A stretch of DNA of 64,000 nucleotides from Glandiceps talaboti (GCF_964340395.1 NC_135562.1:9745134-9809133); one strand, 5' to 3'. Positions 24,394 through 36,926 are shown, numbered from the stretch's first letter. The notes: generated by a model from the letters alone, not told the origin. Translations and numbers: made by a program.

Positions 24394-24608
24394 CATAGTT
24401 TCTTGTTGTTTTTCCAGAATTGATTCTTTCTTGGCTTCAACTGGTGCTTTGATAACCTTTTCAGCTTTCTGTTCAGTGTCATCAAGCCATTTCAGGAGAC
24501 CTTCAATGCCATCTTGTACTCCCTGAGATTGTGTCAATGCTGTCTGCAATGTGTTACTTCTGTCGGATGCCTTGTCAACCAAATCTTTGTATTTGGAGTC
24601 AACACCAT
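24394..24608 (-). CDS. Module IV exon g
   Basis: It encodes DGVDSKYKDLVDKASDRS, NTLQTALTQSQGVQDGIEG, the Trp motif GLLKWLDDTEQKAEKVI and EKQQETM before gtaaga. Phase 1 in, phase 0 out, 215 nt. Confidence 0.92.
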
Positions 24609-25044
24609 CTACAATAGGAAAACAATTCCCCATCCCCGTATTACATCAAACTATCAACTCTAAAAGTTGCTTTTGACTCTAAAAGTCGCTTTTGAAATCT
24701 ATTTTCAAAAAAAAAAAAAAAATCAGTAGTTCACAATATTTTGGTAGCCATCTTGGATGACATCATTTACCATTTCTGTGACCTCTGACATGACAAATTA
24801 GACCTGAAGAAAAGAGTGTATGCGTGGGAGTCAGAAGCTAAAATCTCATCTCTGATTACTTGGAAATTTCAGATATTATCATGTTTTCCTCTTTTAAAAA
24901 CTGTTGTATGGTGACATCCAACAAATCTGATATCTTATGTCAAAGTTCAAATGGTAACAGAAAGTCCTGTCTAAGATGGCCGCCAATGCTTCTTGTTTCT
25001 CTACTCCACATTTATTTACTGAGAAAAGAGTAAAACCAACATAC

Positions 25045-25159
25045 CGACTGTCTTTTGTATTTCATCTTTCCTGTCAGGTTGGCTCTCTGTCAAGTCTTTG
25101 CCGGTGTCTTTGACTTTTTCCACATCTTTGCCATGTGCTGCTAACTCAGAAGTCAGAGC
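25045..25159 (-). CDS. Module IV exon f
   Basis: It encodes ALTSELAAHGKDVEKVKDTG, KDLTESQPDRKDEIQKTV and a phase-1 donor gtatgt. The acceptor is attttcag. Compared with If to IIIf, QPELK is QPDRK. Confidence 0.9.
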
Positions 25160-25288
25160 CTGAAAAATAAAGTATCAAATATTTAATATAAAAGTGTATG
25201 TGGAAGGGCAATACATTTTTCAGTATTAAAATATCAAAATTATTAATTTAACTGTCCACTAATTTTTTAAACTTTTCTCAACATTTAC

Positions 25289-25609
25289 CTTGGTCTTATC
25301 CAATTGTGCCTGTACAACTTTAGGCTCAGCAGCCACTGGTTCTCGCAACTGTTTGGTTAGCTCAGCTTCAACTTGTTGTATCCATGGCAATGTATTATCC
25401 AGAGCTTCTTTATATTTCTTTTGTTTGTCTCTGACATTCTTGAGTTTAGTATTATGGGCTGTGCAATCAGCTTTCAGTTTCTTGTACTTCTCGTTGATTT
25501 CATTGAGACGGTTTCTGATGATGCTGGTTTCTGGATTCTCAGTGAAGCCCTTGATAGTGGATTTAGGAACTTTGTTGTTTCGATAGTCAGTAATTTCTGT
25601 CTTGTACTC
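25289..25609 (-). CDS. Module IV exon e
   Basis: It starts EYKTEITDYRNNKVPKSTIK, then LNEINEKYKKLKADCTAH, the Trp motif NTLPWIQQVEAELTKQL and EPVAAEPKVVQAQLDKTK before gtaaat. It contains a cysteine (KADCTAH), rare in this rod. Confidence 0.92.
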
Positions 25610-26231
25610 CTGTTGGAAGAAAAATGACAAATTTTAAAAATTTTATCGTTTTTTTTACTTTCTTTTTAAATACAAACAATAATGGCGCTACTCTGAAATA
25701 TCTTTGCTGAAAATATAGTTCGATAAGTCATTCTACCGGTATTTCTGTCATCGTAAATCATCTCGATGTTGGTAGACTGTTCAACCTGCTCTCTGCTAGG
25801 TCTGTACCAAAAACAAGTTTCAACATGCATACGCGACTTTTCTAACCATCACAATGGTTTTTGATATTGTTGTATCATTTACATATCTAGGGTACCATAA
25901 ATATGTTAGATTGTATGTTCTGTAAGTGTACAGTGAAATAACTACTGTTACCATCCACAAATATTTACACCATATGACGCTTCTATTACTTTTTTCTGTT
26001 CTCCTAAATGTAGCATGTTTTCAGCACAGTTACATAATAAAATTTCAGATTTTGATAATTATCGCTGTATATGAATTTTGAAGTGTCTCTTAAATTTTTG
26101 TCCTAAAAAATTATTAACTTTTGGGGGAAAAATGTACTAAATCTACTTCTCAAAAAAACAAAATGAAGGTTTTGAAAGTGAAACAGCTGTTACACTTGAC
26201 CTTCGTTGACCTCCAGCTTGAAATAACTTAC

Positions 26232-26657
26232 CTTACTGTTATCCATGAATTTCTGACCTGACATATTGACGAAGCGAAGATCTGCTTTGTGAGCGACGAT
26301 GTCCTCATCAACTTCCTGAAGTTCTTCCTTCTGGTTTTTCAATTTATCCATATCCTTAGGAATATCCTTGATGAACCTTTCCAGTTTCTCCTCCACTTCC
26401 AGAAGCCATTCCTCAAATGGAATCACTTCCTCGGAGAATTTCTCCAGTTCATCGACGCCCGTGTTCAGTTTCTTCACACGCATTTGTGCTTGTATGGTGA
26501 GGATCTCGTAGCGAGTTGTCAGTTCTGTGATGTTGACCTGTAGTCTCTCTAAATCGTCATCTTTCAGTTTGTCTCCCTTGCTGTCGATCAGTTTCTGAGC
26601 ACTTCTGGTGGATTGTTGGACGGGTTGCTGGTGTGCTGAAATGTCATCTTGGATTAC
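26232..26657 (-). CDS. Module IV exon d
   Basis: It starts VIQDDISAHQQPVQQSTRSA, has TTRYEILTIQAQMRVKKL, the Trp motif PFEEWLLEVEEKLERFIKDI and AHKADLRFVNMSGQKFMDN, ending AGT AAG before gtaagt. 426 nt, despite the very large preceding intron. Confidence 0.93.
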
Positions 26658-28542
26658 CTAAATGACGATAAAAACAGAAAATTAGTCACTCTAAAAATGA
26701 AAAAATTATACAATTTTGTATCAACACCCCTGTACGACTTCTGACGACCACTGAAGCAGGGAGATGCTACTGAGCTTCAGCACTGCTAACAAAGCTTCAC
26801 TAGGTCAGCAAATGACAGTGTTTTTGCTAAGGCTGGCAAGGCCCAGTAACAGAGAGGGAGAGAAACCATGTAAAACTGGCAGAATTCCTCATACCTTGTA
26901 CATCATTTTTAGTGAGGAACCCTGGTATAAAATACATGGCAGATTTTACCTACTTACCACCTCTAGCGAAAACACTGCAAATGCAAAACCTAAAAGGACA
27001 ACATTCAAACGAATTTTCACTAAGAAAACTCAGTATATGATCAAATCAGCAAACATATTACTCAAGCAATATATTACTCAAGTACAAGCATAACAGTTCC
27101 CAATACACTAACTCCTAGCATTCATACTGTACACACAACATAGAGTTCTCACTCCAACACAACCAATACTATATACTCAGTCACGTATTGATTTGAAATA
27201 AAAGTACTGCCGCTACAGTTCATTCTATATGCTATGTAATATCTATTTAAAGAATATCATTAAGTTTCAAGGACATTTGTACAAAATGATGGTATAGTCA
27301 TTCTCATTAATTCAAACACCTCTTCATGTCGTGTCGTACTCATCTTTCTTTGCATAATAAATGCTGATGATGACTCAATTTTTTGTATTTTTGTATTTTT
27401 AAAATTAATGAAATATTTTATAAAATATGGTTAATTCTCTAATAAGAGAATCTCTGATAGTATCAAGGCTCATTTTATACAAAGTGGGATTTTGTCATCA
27501 CATTGTAACTACACAACTGTTGATGTCACCATATCGTGATTACACAAGTGGTACTGTCGTTGCACTACATGTAACTACACAAACTGGTTATGTCACTGCA
27601 TTGTGGTTACACAAAGTGGTGATGTCATAGCATTGTGACCACACAAGCTGATGATTGATGTCATTGCATTGTAGCTACACAAACTGGTGATGTCACTGCG
27701 TTGGGTCCTCAAGAAATGGTGATGTCACTACATTGTGACTATACAAACTGGTGATGTCACTACACTGCAGTTTCATAGAAATGATGAGTCATTACAAAAT
27801 TATTTCATATGCATATTAAACCTTAGAAATTTGTATAAACGGTAGTCAACAATAATTTTCATAATTTTCTATCATTCACATTTGCATAAATTATTCATAA
27901 CACTGGAAAATATCTGCTTATGAAATTTGATCAGCATGATGCCAATTTCAATTTTTTGAAAAAAAAATTCAAAACACCCACATCTTCATTTCAATGTAAC
28001 TATTGCCATGGAAACAGTATGCTTCCATGCAGTGAAAATGGTGGGTGTTATATAGAATGATGTCTAATGTGGTGAGGTTTAGAATTCAGCTATGAATGTT
28101 TACATTATGAATTTATATCACTCTCTACTGTCAACATGACGCTAATACCCCATTGACAGCACGAAACGTTTACAACTGTCAAACAGGTATTGGTTTCTTG
28201 TCAGATAAAACACAAAAATACAAAAGCGAATTGTTGCAACATCTGTTCCACTAAAGCTGACCCGACCTACTCAATGTCAAAATGGTACAATAACTAAAAT
28301 TTATATTCACCCAGCAGCTCTCAAATGAATGAAATAAACAACGCATTTGCCACTTTTTTGCACAAAAATTTATCATATTTAGAGCACTTAGAACAAAAGA
28401 CTACCTTCACAATTTTTTTTGCAAAACTATATTTGGATTTTGAGGGATCTATAGTGATGATACAGGCCAGCTATATCATAATACAAATAGGTCATCTATG
28501 GTCCTTATATGGGTAGTGACCCTACAGCCAAAAATATTTTCA
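26658..28542 (-). other. Module IV c-d intron, portion 5' of the d exon
   Basis: Apart from the 32-bp array no structure was recognised. No exon-like frame is conserved with other modules. Confidence 0.55.
27500..27780. repeat. Tandem repeat, about 32-bp unit
   Basis: About eight imperfect copies of a unit built on GGTGATGTCACTGCATTG followed by TGACTACACAAACT. Each copy contains TGATGTCA, close to a CRE/AP-1 palindrome, but repetition rather than regulation is the simple explanation. Confidence 0.8.
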
Positions 28543-28825
28543 TAATTGACTAAAAATGTGTCATTTTGTTTAATTACTGCCCAATACCTTTGGCGAGTAC
28601 GTCTGGCACCCCTGCGAAGTAATGGTGTGTACAGTTTCTCACCACGCATGCTCAGTCACTTAGTTTGCACTGTTCAACTGAAGTTTACACGTCGCAGTAG
28701 TTGGCCAATAGTTTGAGCCAAATTTCTGAATTTAGTGTTCAGTTGGGACAGGTTTCCTTTTTTGAGATCTTTCACGATATCTCCCAACCTCACAGTCGGT
28801 TTTCAGCCAATTTATTTGCATCAGT

Positions 28826-29143
28826 ATGTTGTTCCAGGACAGGGATGAGCAACAATCAGATGTTCAGGATTCGGAAGCAGCCAAGGTTGACGATTTTGGT
28901 CAAGTTACGATCGAACCAAAGATTTTCGCTGAATTAGGCGCGAAGCCAGAATTAACGCGACCTAAGAAGACAACCCATGTTAGAAGACAAGGGACCAAAG
29001 TTCAGGGGCAGCTCGACGAACTTTTGGGTCAAGTGCAAGTGTTAACCAGTCAATTATACGCCTTCATGAACATTTCCCGCCAGAAGAGTGACGTCACTAT
29101 GGAGCCAGTCGTTCAGTCGCATGGCGGACACAACAGCAGCTGA
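28826..29143 (+). CDS. Small ORF inside the split-repeat element, unknown protein (gag-like?)
   Basis: 105 residues, the only plausible frame in the element and placed just after A1. ATG at MLFQDRDEQQSDVQDSEAA; hydrophilic; basic patch RPKKTTHVRRQGTKVQ, then a helical, coiled-coil-like segment QLDELLGQVQVLTSQLYAF. Position and composition would fit a remnant gag-type protein, but no family was recognised. It could also be a chance frame. Confidence 0.4.
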   Translation: MLFQDRDEQQSDVQDSEAAKVDDFGQVTIEPKIFAELGAKPELTRPKKTTHVRRQGTKVQGQLDELLGQVQVLTSQLYAFMNISRQKSDVTMEPVVQSHGGHNSS

Positions 29144-29379
29144 CCAGCGATGGCGTGGCACAGTGTCAAGAGACCATATGAAAGAGTGACATTTTGGGGT
29201 TGTCTGTACCAGTGCGATTTACGTCACATTGAGTCATGTTAATTTGTATGGTCGTAGTTACCCATAGTGTGCCTAATATTAGCAGTTATGTTACCTGTTT
29301 TACCGTCGTATACCGACCGCATACCATACGTGTGTTGCCTTTTATGATTTGAGCAATGCACTCATTTTATTAACCCTTT

Positions 29380-29465
29380 GTCAAAGTTTTCTGTCAGTAC
29401 GCTACTTGGCTGTGCCAGTGCGTATCTTCTTCTGGCCAGGTGGCAATATTTTGTAGTAGAAATTT
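29380..29465. repeat. Repeat copy flanking the minisatellite (left)
   Basis: GTCAGTACGCTACTTGGC, then GCCAGTGCGTATC and GCCAGGTGGCAATATTTTGT. It matches 32128-32195 on the far side of the minisatellite, so the 33-bp array lies between two copies of one sequence. Confidence 0.7.
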
Positions 29466-29469
29466 CTTT

Positions 29470-31995
29470 TACTAGTTGTGGATTACAATAGATAAAAATA
29501 TAGAGAAGTTCTAGTTTACTATAAATACAAATACAGCCTAGTTGTAGTTTACTGTACATACAAGAATAGCCTAGTGTAGATTACTATAATACAGGGATAG
29601 ACTAGTTGAAGTTTTTTCTAGATACAAATATAGACAAGTTGTAATTTACCATACATACAAGTATAGTCTAGGTATAGCTTACTGTGCACACGAGTGCAAA
29701 CTATTTGTACTTTACATGTCTACATACAAGTATAGACAAGTTGTACTTTACTGTAGATACAAGTATACACAAGTTATATTTTACTGCAGATACAAGTATA
29801 GAATAGTTGTGATTTACTGTACATTCAAGCGTAGGCCATTTGTAATTTACTGCATATGCAAGTATACATGTAAACCTGTGTTAACTATAGACAAAAGTAT
29901 AGACTAGTTTTAATGTACTGTAGACAAAAGTATGGACTATATGTACTCTACTTTAGGTACAAGTATGGACTTGTAGTAGTTTACTCTAAAACATGTAGAC
30001 TAGTTGTGGTTTATTGTATATTCAAATACAGCCTATTTACAGTTTATTATATACAATTATACATAAGTGATAAAAACGTACTTTACTATCAATACAGGCA
30101 GACAGTGCTGTGGATACAAATATAGATGAATTGTACTTTACTGTAGCCACAAGTATGGACTGGTTGTGGTGTATTGTAGATACAAGTATAGACTAGTTGT
30201 AGTTTATTGTTGATTCAGGTAGAGACACATTGTAGTTTATTGCAGATACAAGTATAGATAAAATGTAATTAATTGTACTTGTAGATGTTAGTATCAATAA
30301 GTTGTAGTTTACTATTGATATATGTATAGACTAGTTGTAGTTTACTGTAGATACTGGTATAGACATGTTGTAGTTTACTGTAGATACTAGTATAGACTAG
30401 TTGTAGTTTACTGTAGATACTAGTATGAATAGAATGTAATTTATTGTACATGCTGGTATTGATAAGTTGTAGTTTACTTTTGATATAGGTATAGACTAGT
30501 TGTAGTTTACTGTAGATGCTGGTATAGACAAGTTGTGGTTTACTGTAGATACTAGTATAGTCTAGTTGTGGTTTACTGTAGATACTAGTATGAATAGAAT
30601 GTAATTTATTGTACATGCTGGTATTGATAAGTTGTAGTTTACTTTTGATATAGGTATAGACTAGTTGTAGTTTACTGTAGATGCTGGTATAGACAAGTTG
30701 TGGTTTACTGTAGATACTAGTATAGTCTAGTTGTGGTTTACTGTAGATACTAGTATGAATAGAATGTAATTTATTGTACATGCTGGTATTGATAAGTTGT
30801 AGTTTACTTTTGATGCAAGTATAGTGGTTTACTGTAGATACTAGTATAGTCAAGTGGTAATTTACTGTAGATACTAGTATCGATAAGTTGTAGTTTACTG
30901 TAGATACTAGTATAGACTAGTTGTAGTTTACTGTAGATTCTGGTATCAATAAGTTGTAGTTTCCTTTTGATACAGGTATGGACTAGTTGTAGTTTACTGT
31001 AGATTCTGGTATCGATAAGTTGTAGTTTACTGTTGATACAAGTATAGACTAGTTGTAGTTTACTGTAGATACTAGTGTCGATAAGTTGTTTACTGTAGTT
31101 GCAAGTATAGACTAGTTGTAATTTACTGTAGATGCTGGTATCGATAAGTTATAGGTTACTGTAGATACTGGTATGGACTAGTTGTAATTTACTGTAAATA
31201 ATAGTATCGATAAGTTGTAGTTTACTGTTGATACAAGTATAGATTAGTTGTAATTTGCTGCAGCTACTAGTATCGATAAGTCGTAGTTTACTGTAGATAC
31301 TAGTTTAGTCTAGTTGTAGTTTACTGTAGATACTGGTATCGATAAGTTGTAGTTTACTTTTCATACAAGTATAGACTAATTGTAGTTTACTGTAGATACT
31401 AGTATCGACTAGTTGTAGTTTATTGTGGATACGAGTATAGACTACTTGTTATTTACTGTAGTTGCAAGTATAGACTAGTTGTAGTTTACCTTAGATACTA
31501 GTATCGATAAGTTGTAATTTACTGTAGATGCTAGTATCGATAAGATGTAGTTTACTGTAGATGATACAATATAGGCTAGTTGTAGTTTACTGTAGATACT
31601 GGTATAGATAAAATGTAATTTACCGTAGATACTGGTATCGATAAGTTGTAGTTTACTCTGATACAAGTACAGACTAATTGTAGTTTACTGGAGGTACGAG
31701 TATAGATAAGTTGTAGTTAACTGTTGATACTAGTATAGGCTAGTCGTAGTTTACTGTAGATACTGGTATAGACTAGTTGTAGATTACTGTGATACAAGTA
31801 TAGACTAGTTGTAGTTTACTGTAGATGATACAGTATAGACTAGTTGTAGTTTACCTCAGATACTAGTATAGACTGCGTGTAGTTTACTGTTGATACATTT
31901 ATTGTCTGGTTGTACTTTACAAGTACTATAAATACTAGTATAGACTAGTTGAAGTTTACTGTGTATACAACTGTAAATAAGTAGACGTTTACTAT
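29470..31995. repeat. 33-bp minisatellite, about 75 copies
   Basis: The unit is built on GACTAGTTGTAGTTTACTG and TAGATACTAGTATA. Period 33 is a multiple of three, so long spurious frames arise (for example 30269-30853 on the minus strand). A higher-order 165-bp unit (5 x 33) is visible from TAGTATGAAT at 30421, 30586 and 30751. Confidence 0.95.
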
Positions 31996-32245
31996 AGATA
32001 CAATAGTAGCACGATAGTTTCGTGCGCCAATTTCCCTAAGTACAGTACTCATTATCGCTTGCCATTTTGAGCCTTTTGGTGTCAGGCTTTAGTCATATTT
32101 CGCTGATTTTTCAATGTCAAAGTACCATCAGTACGCTTCTTGGCCGCGCCAGTTCATACCTTGTTCTTGCCAGGTGTCAATATTTTGTAGTCAAATTTTT
32201 TCACGATAGTTTCGTGCTCCAACTTTAATAAGTAACAGTACTCGT

Positions 32246-32890
32246 GAGCCTTTCATTGTAAGGCTTCAGTCCAATTTCGCTGACTATTTGCTGCTAGCCT
32301 GGACCCCGTTAGTGTGCTTACTTTTTCGGGTCAATTTACGTCACAGGACATTTGTAGTACCGTACCCACACTTCGCTCATTTTTGAGCCTTTTATTGTAA
32401 GGCTTCAGTCAAATTTCGCTGACTATTTGCTGCTAGCCTGGACCCTGTTTGTGTGATTACTTTTTTGGGTCAGTTTTCGTCACAGGACATTTATAGTACT
32501 GTACCCACCTTTTGCTCATTTTTGAGCCTTTTATTGTAAGGCTTCAGTCAAATTTCGCTGACTCTTTGCTGCTAGCCTGGACCTCGTTAGTGTGCTTACT
32601 TTTTGGGGTCAGTTTTCGTTACAGAATATTTGTAGTACTATACCCACCTTTTGCTCATTTTTTAGCCTTTTATTGTAAGGCTTCGGTCAAATTTCGCTGA
32701 CTATTTGCTGCTAGCCTGGACCCAGTTAGTGTACTTACTTTTTCGGGTCAGTTTACGTCACAGGACATCTGTAGTACTATACCCACCTTTTGCTCTTTTT
32801 TGAGCCTTTTATTGTAAGGCTTCAGTAAAATTTCGCTGACTTTTTGCTGCTAGCCTGGACCTTGTTAGTGTACTTACTTTTTTGTAAGTT
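32246..32890. repeat. 139-bp tandem repeat, about 4.6 copies
   Basis: GAGCCTTTTATTGTAAGGC recurs at 32246, 32385, 32524, 32663 and 32802, exactly 139 bases apart. Each is followed by CTGCTAGCCTGGAC and by CAGGACATTTGTAGTACT. The first two copies are more diverged. Confidence 0.95.
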
Positions 32891-34470
32891 TGGATGAGCT
32901 AGTTCCATATTGGTGAGCTAGTTTCTCGAGTTCACTTTTACAGTTTTGTATGTTTCAGCTTTTACAGCCATTTTGTTTTGTCTCCTTTTCAATTTTCTAC
33001 AGGCATGCTGGTTTTTTTTCCTTTCGCTTTAACTTTTTGTTTTTGGTTCCCATAATATCTTTATTTTCATTAGTTTTTGACATTACTTTTATCTTTATTT
33101 TATTATCACAATTTTTACCTTAAACCTTTCTGTGCCTAATTCTATTTTCTGTTTCTTTTTAAATTTTTGTCCATTTTATTTCTCTGGTGGCCTCAGAATT
33201 CTTTTATCCTGTTTGGTGGAGTACAATAAAGTACTTCCGGTATTTTGCCGCCAGAGATGTGTTGTGTGAGCTTTGTGTGTGTGTGAGGGAGTAATTGACT
33301 AAAAATGTGTCATTTTGTTTAATTACTGCCCAATACCTTTGGCGAGTACGTCTGGCACCCCTGCGAAGTAATGGTGTGTACAGTTTCTCACCACGCATGC
33401 TCAGTCACTTAGTTTGCACTGTTCAACTGAAGTTTACACGTCGCAGTAGTTGGCCAATAGTTTGAGCCAAATTTCTGAATTTAGTGTTCAGTTGGGACAG
33501 GTTTCCTTTTTTTTTTCCCACCCACCCTCTCCCGTTCCTTCATTTATTTGATGTTTGTATTTTTTTACTCGTATACTTATTTATTTATTTATTTATTTAT
33601 TTATTTCTCTATGTTACCCATTAATCAAGTCGCAGTATTTTGTCTTACTTCGTGTATTTTCACTTAGTTCAGTTTCCTTTATTATTTCATTATTCTTTCA
33701 ATAGCTTTTGCCTGTTTTTGTAGTTGAGTTTTCAGCTGTTAACGATCAGTTATGTAATTTGTCCAGACCACTTTTCAGGTTGTTTTTTTCAACTTGTTAG
33801 CACTTGTCAGGTTACTTTCATAGTAGCCTCTAGCAGTGTCACAGTATTTTGTCACCGTTTGGTGGAGTACAATAAAGTACTTCCGGTATTTTGCCGCCAG
33901 AGATGTGTTGTGTGAGCTTTGTGTGTGTGTGAGGGAGTAATTTTGTACATAACCACCTGTAAGACTTCCAACTATATTTTCATAATATTTATCATTATGG
34001 TGTTAATTGATAAATGTTTTCTCATTTAAAATTAATATTTTACATTTTTACAAAAAATTGCATTTTTTTTCATTTAAATTTTTTTTTTCCAACATAATAA
34101 TCTTTATTTATACTGCCACGGTTACTGCTAAAATGAATAAATACCTACTATCAATATCTAGTTTGGTGTATTCTGAATATTTAGAAAATATCTTTATGCT
34201 GATTTTTTAAAATATATATTCAAAATTATAATGATATAATTTATTTCTCACCGAATAAATTCAGTGGAAATTATTAAAAAATTATAAATGTGAAGAAATA
34301 TAGCAAATTTTTGAATGTCTGTAAAATATGGCACCAAACCTTTTGACCTACAGAATTTTGTAAAGTCCTTGGATCTATATGTCATGGATTCTGATTGGTT
34401 TTCTATCTCTAAGATTGTATGATTTAGTGATTTTCAGCCAATCATGGAATCTGTTATATAATACAATGAG

Positions 34471-34685
34471 TAACACTGAAGTAAAACACTTTCTCTATGT
34501 ACTACACTCATTTATAGCATTCATATCAAGTGTAAACGTATACAGTTTCAATTGGTTTATTTACAAGCCTAGCATGTGGTCTTTGTAATGTGGTCAATTA
34601 GTAAATGAAACAGTATACTTTTACACTTGATATGGATGCTATAAACGATTGTGGTACATACAGAAAATGCTTTACTTTGGTGTTA
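34471..34685. mobile_element. Foldback (MITE-like) element with long inverted arms, copy 1
   Basis: The left arm starts TAACACTGAAGTAAAACAC; the right arm, read in reverse complement, starts TAACACCAAAGTAAAGCAT. The arms remain similar for about 90 bases each, through ATATCAAGTGTAAA and GTATACNGTTTCA, around a short centre with GGTTTATTTACAAGCC. Another copy lies in a different intron at 40362-40557. Confidence 0.8.
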
Positions 34686-34719
34686 TTGGTTGTAAGCGTA
34701 AGTAAAAATGGCTGCATAC

Positions 34720-34866
34720 CTTGTTCTCCTTTAGCTGTTCAGCAAGTGGTTTCATAGTTTCCTGCAGTGGTTGCTGGAACGCGAGTTTCTTCTCGGCTTC
34801 TACCACCCATTCCAACAGGTTGTGTATTCCTTCACTTTCATCAGCGTACCGTTTCTGCAGTGCATC
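34720..34866 (-). CDS. Module IV exon c
   Basis: It encodes DALQKRYADESEGIHNLLEW, VVEAEKKLAFQQPLQETMKP and EQLKENK before gtatgc. It is isolated between introns of 3.7 and 8.1 kb but keeps the 49-codon length and phases of Ic to IIIc. SQQPL is changed to FQQPL. Confidence 0.92.
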
Positions 34867-36895
34867 CTACAGACAAAGAAATCAAATCATTATTATCAAA
34901 GAAATAATTTCTGTCATAAATGGCCACGATCCTCATGCGACAACAAAACAGATTTGATAACCTGTTCCACCCCTATTCTGAATGGAACGGTCCAACCTTT
35001 AAATAGAAATGAATTGTAATGGGATATACCAAAATAAAGACTCAGGTAGTAATACTATTATCAGATAAGAATGACAAATTTACATACATTAAATCCAAAA
35101 TGCACACTATTCAATATGGCCTAGGGTTCTTTCAGTTCAGTTCAGAGCCTGAAATGGATATGGCTCACAAAAAAAACATGTTTTCCTGATGACTACATAA
35201 ATCAAACAAAAACTGAAACAGGTTTTTATAAATCAAACACAACATTTTATCATTTTCACAGATCAATTGCCACAAATTACTTGTGTTAATTACATTTTAC
35301 AGGTCGGTGCTTATTTTAATGAAATTGTGAGTGTAAAATAAATGTCGGTAATTGTCTCACAATAGTCTATTTTGTTGAAATGCTAAGACTAACATGTGTT
35401 GGTCATTTCCGTGCAATTTCCTTTTTAGCTAAAAAGAATTGTAAGCATACAGGTTATGATGGCATAACCTGTATTTGTCATAGAGTCAGTGACCTGTGAC
35501 CTTTGTGTTTGATCCTTTCTGTCATATGCATATTATGACACTTTATTTTTTAGATTTTATTTTCAAATTTGATAATTTTCAAAACAAAATTCTTACATAT
35601 ATGAATTCATAATGATCAAATCAATGTTTCCAGTCCAAAATTAAGTCAAAATGTGCAAAAAAGTGATGACAGAACAATAATTTTTGTCACCTAATTTTGT
35701 TGGGGTTGTGGTCACGTAAATACGCCTACAGAGAAACAGCACTATTTCGTCATTTCAGGCATCATTACATGACTAAATACGAACACATTCCAGAATAGTA
35801 TTGATGCAAAATTCTAAAAAAATGTCAAGATGATGTGTGAACATTTCATTAAAATAAAGTATTTTACTTTTACTGGCAGCCGCAAATTTTTATTACCCTT
35901 ATAAATTTTGTCAAGTTCTACACTTAGCATTGTATGCATGTAACTGTCTCTTTGTTGTTAAATTTTACAGTTAACAACCCTATACATAAATGCTTGTTAC
36001 ATCATACTTTCTGGTGTTCTTTTGAACAGATGTGTACATGGCTAAAAATTGAACCATATCATACGCCACACACTTTCTATTTACAGAGTCAATTTGTTCA
36101 CATCATGTAAACACAATGTGCCTGTTTTGAATATCAAACGTATGTTTCATAATCAGTCAAAAAATGTAAAATTTTGAACAATTTATAACAATCCAATCTT
36201 AGTAAAATTGTGAACATCAAATTTGATTACATTATGATATACATGATGTGGTGCAGACGACATTTTTGCGATGAAAAACATAGTTTCATCAATAATGGAT
36301 GTTGAGAAGAATATAAACACAATATACCAGTCAGCATTAATGTCATGCTATATAAATAGTACAACACTTGCCTTAAAAACACAGGCACAAAACACTTTTT
36401 TGGCCATTTCTGATGACCACGTTCATTATCAACCGTTGTGGTTCACGTGTCAGATCTTCCGATCCATGAACTTAGCATGTGTGTCTACATCTATGCTCCT
36501 TTACACAACAACAAAACGTTCGTCCCCATCCTATCCAGTTCTATTGATCTGTGTCTAAAAATACCCTGGCTCCACTATGGCTGTCGTATCCTTCACATCA
36601 ACGGTCACAAATGTGCAGGTTACCCGCCTTGGAATATGCAAATCACTAAATTTGCAATAAAACGTACAAACAGATGCTAGGTGGGTGCAGGATCAATTTT
36701 CTAAAGGTGACATCACCCTCCAGCTGACAGTTAAGTATGGGCGGATTTGTCATTGTCTTGTGTTTGAACACACAGTACTAACAGCTGTGACTGAAATTTA
36801 TATTTAAATCCTAGTTTTGAATATTTTACATATATTTTGGGTCAGACCACTAAAAAAAGTCTTACTTTAAATATAACCATGTACATCTTGCAGCT

Positions 36896-36926
<31 letters not shown>

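Larger units (their letters stand above)
22842..26231 (-). other. Module IV introns d-e, e-f, f-g and g-h
   Basis: Lengths are 622, 129, 436 and 1552 nt. No repeats of note were recognised; the sequence is AT-rich and non-coding. Confidence 0.6.
28543..33942 (+). mobile_element. 5.4 kb element with split direct repeats A1-B1-A2-B2 (Ngaro/DIRS-like candidate)
   Basis: The 221-bp sequence at 28543-28763 (A1) recurs without a visible difference at 33292-33512 (A2). An 86-bp sequence at 33211-33296 (B1) recurs at 33857-33942 (B2). B1 abuts A2 through a shared TAATT, and the same TAATT marks the left end of A1 and the right end of B2. The order A1-interior-B1-A2-B2 is the split-direct-repeat arrangement known for Ngaro/PAT-type tyrosine-recombinase retroelements. 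The interior has no reverse transcriptase or recombinase, so it would be non-autonomous. The alternative is two adjacent copies of a terminal-repeat family with TAATT target duplications. B contains AATAAA. Confidence 0.6.

Noticed and set aside
26764-27093. 109-residue plus-strand frame
   Set aside because: Intronic, no domain, no splice or promoter context; composition looks random.
30269-30853. 194-residue frame with repeated YTSIYSKPQL-type units
   Set aside because: It lies entirely in the 33-bp minisatellite; a period divisible by three keeps any frame open. No codon bias or domain independent of the repeat.
29470-32890. Possible CRISPR array because of regular repeats
   Set aside because: Repeats are contiguous without unique spacers and the DNA is eukaryotic; these are minisatellite and 139-bp satellite arrays.
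33297-33942. A 646-bp solo LTR or 3' LTR of a classical LTR retrotransposon
   Set aside because: The left copy shares only the first 221 bp, and the terminal 86 bp recur directly before the second copy; no TG...CA ends, primer-binding site or pol genes. The split-repeat model explains the layout better.
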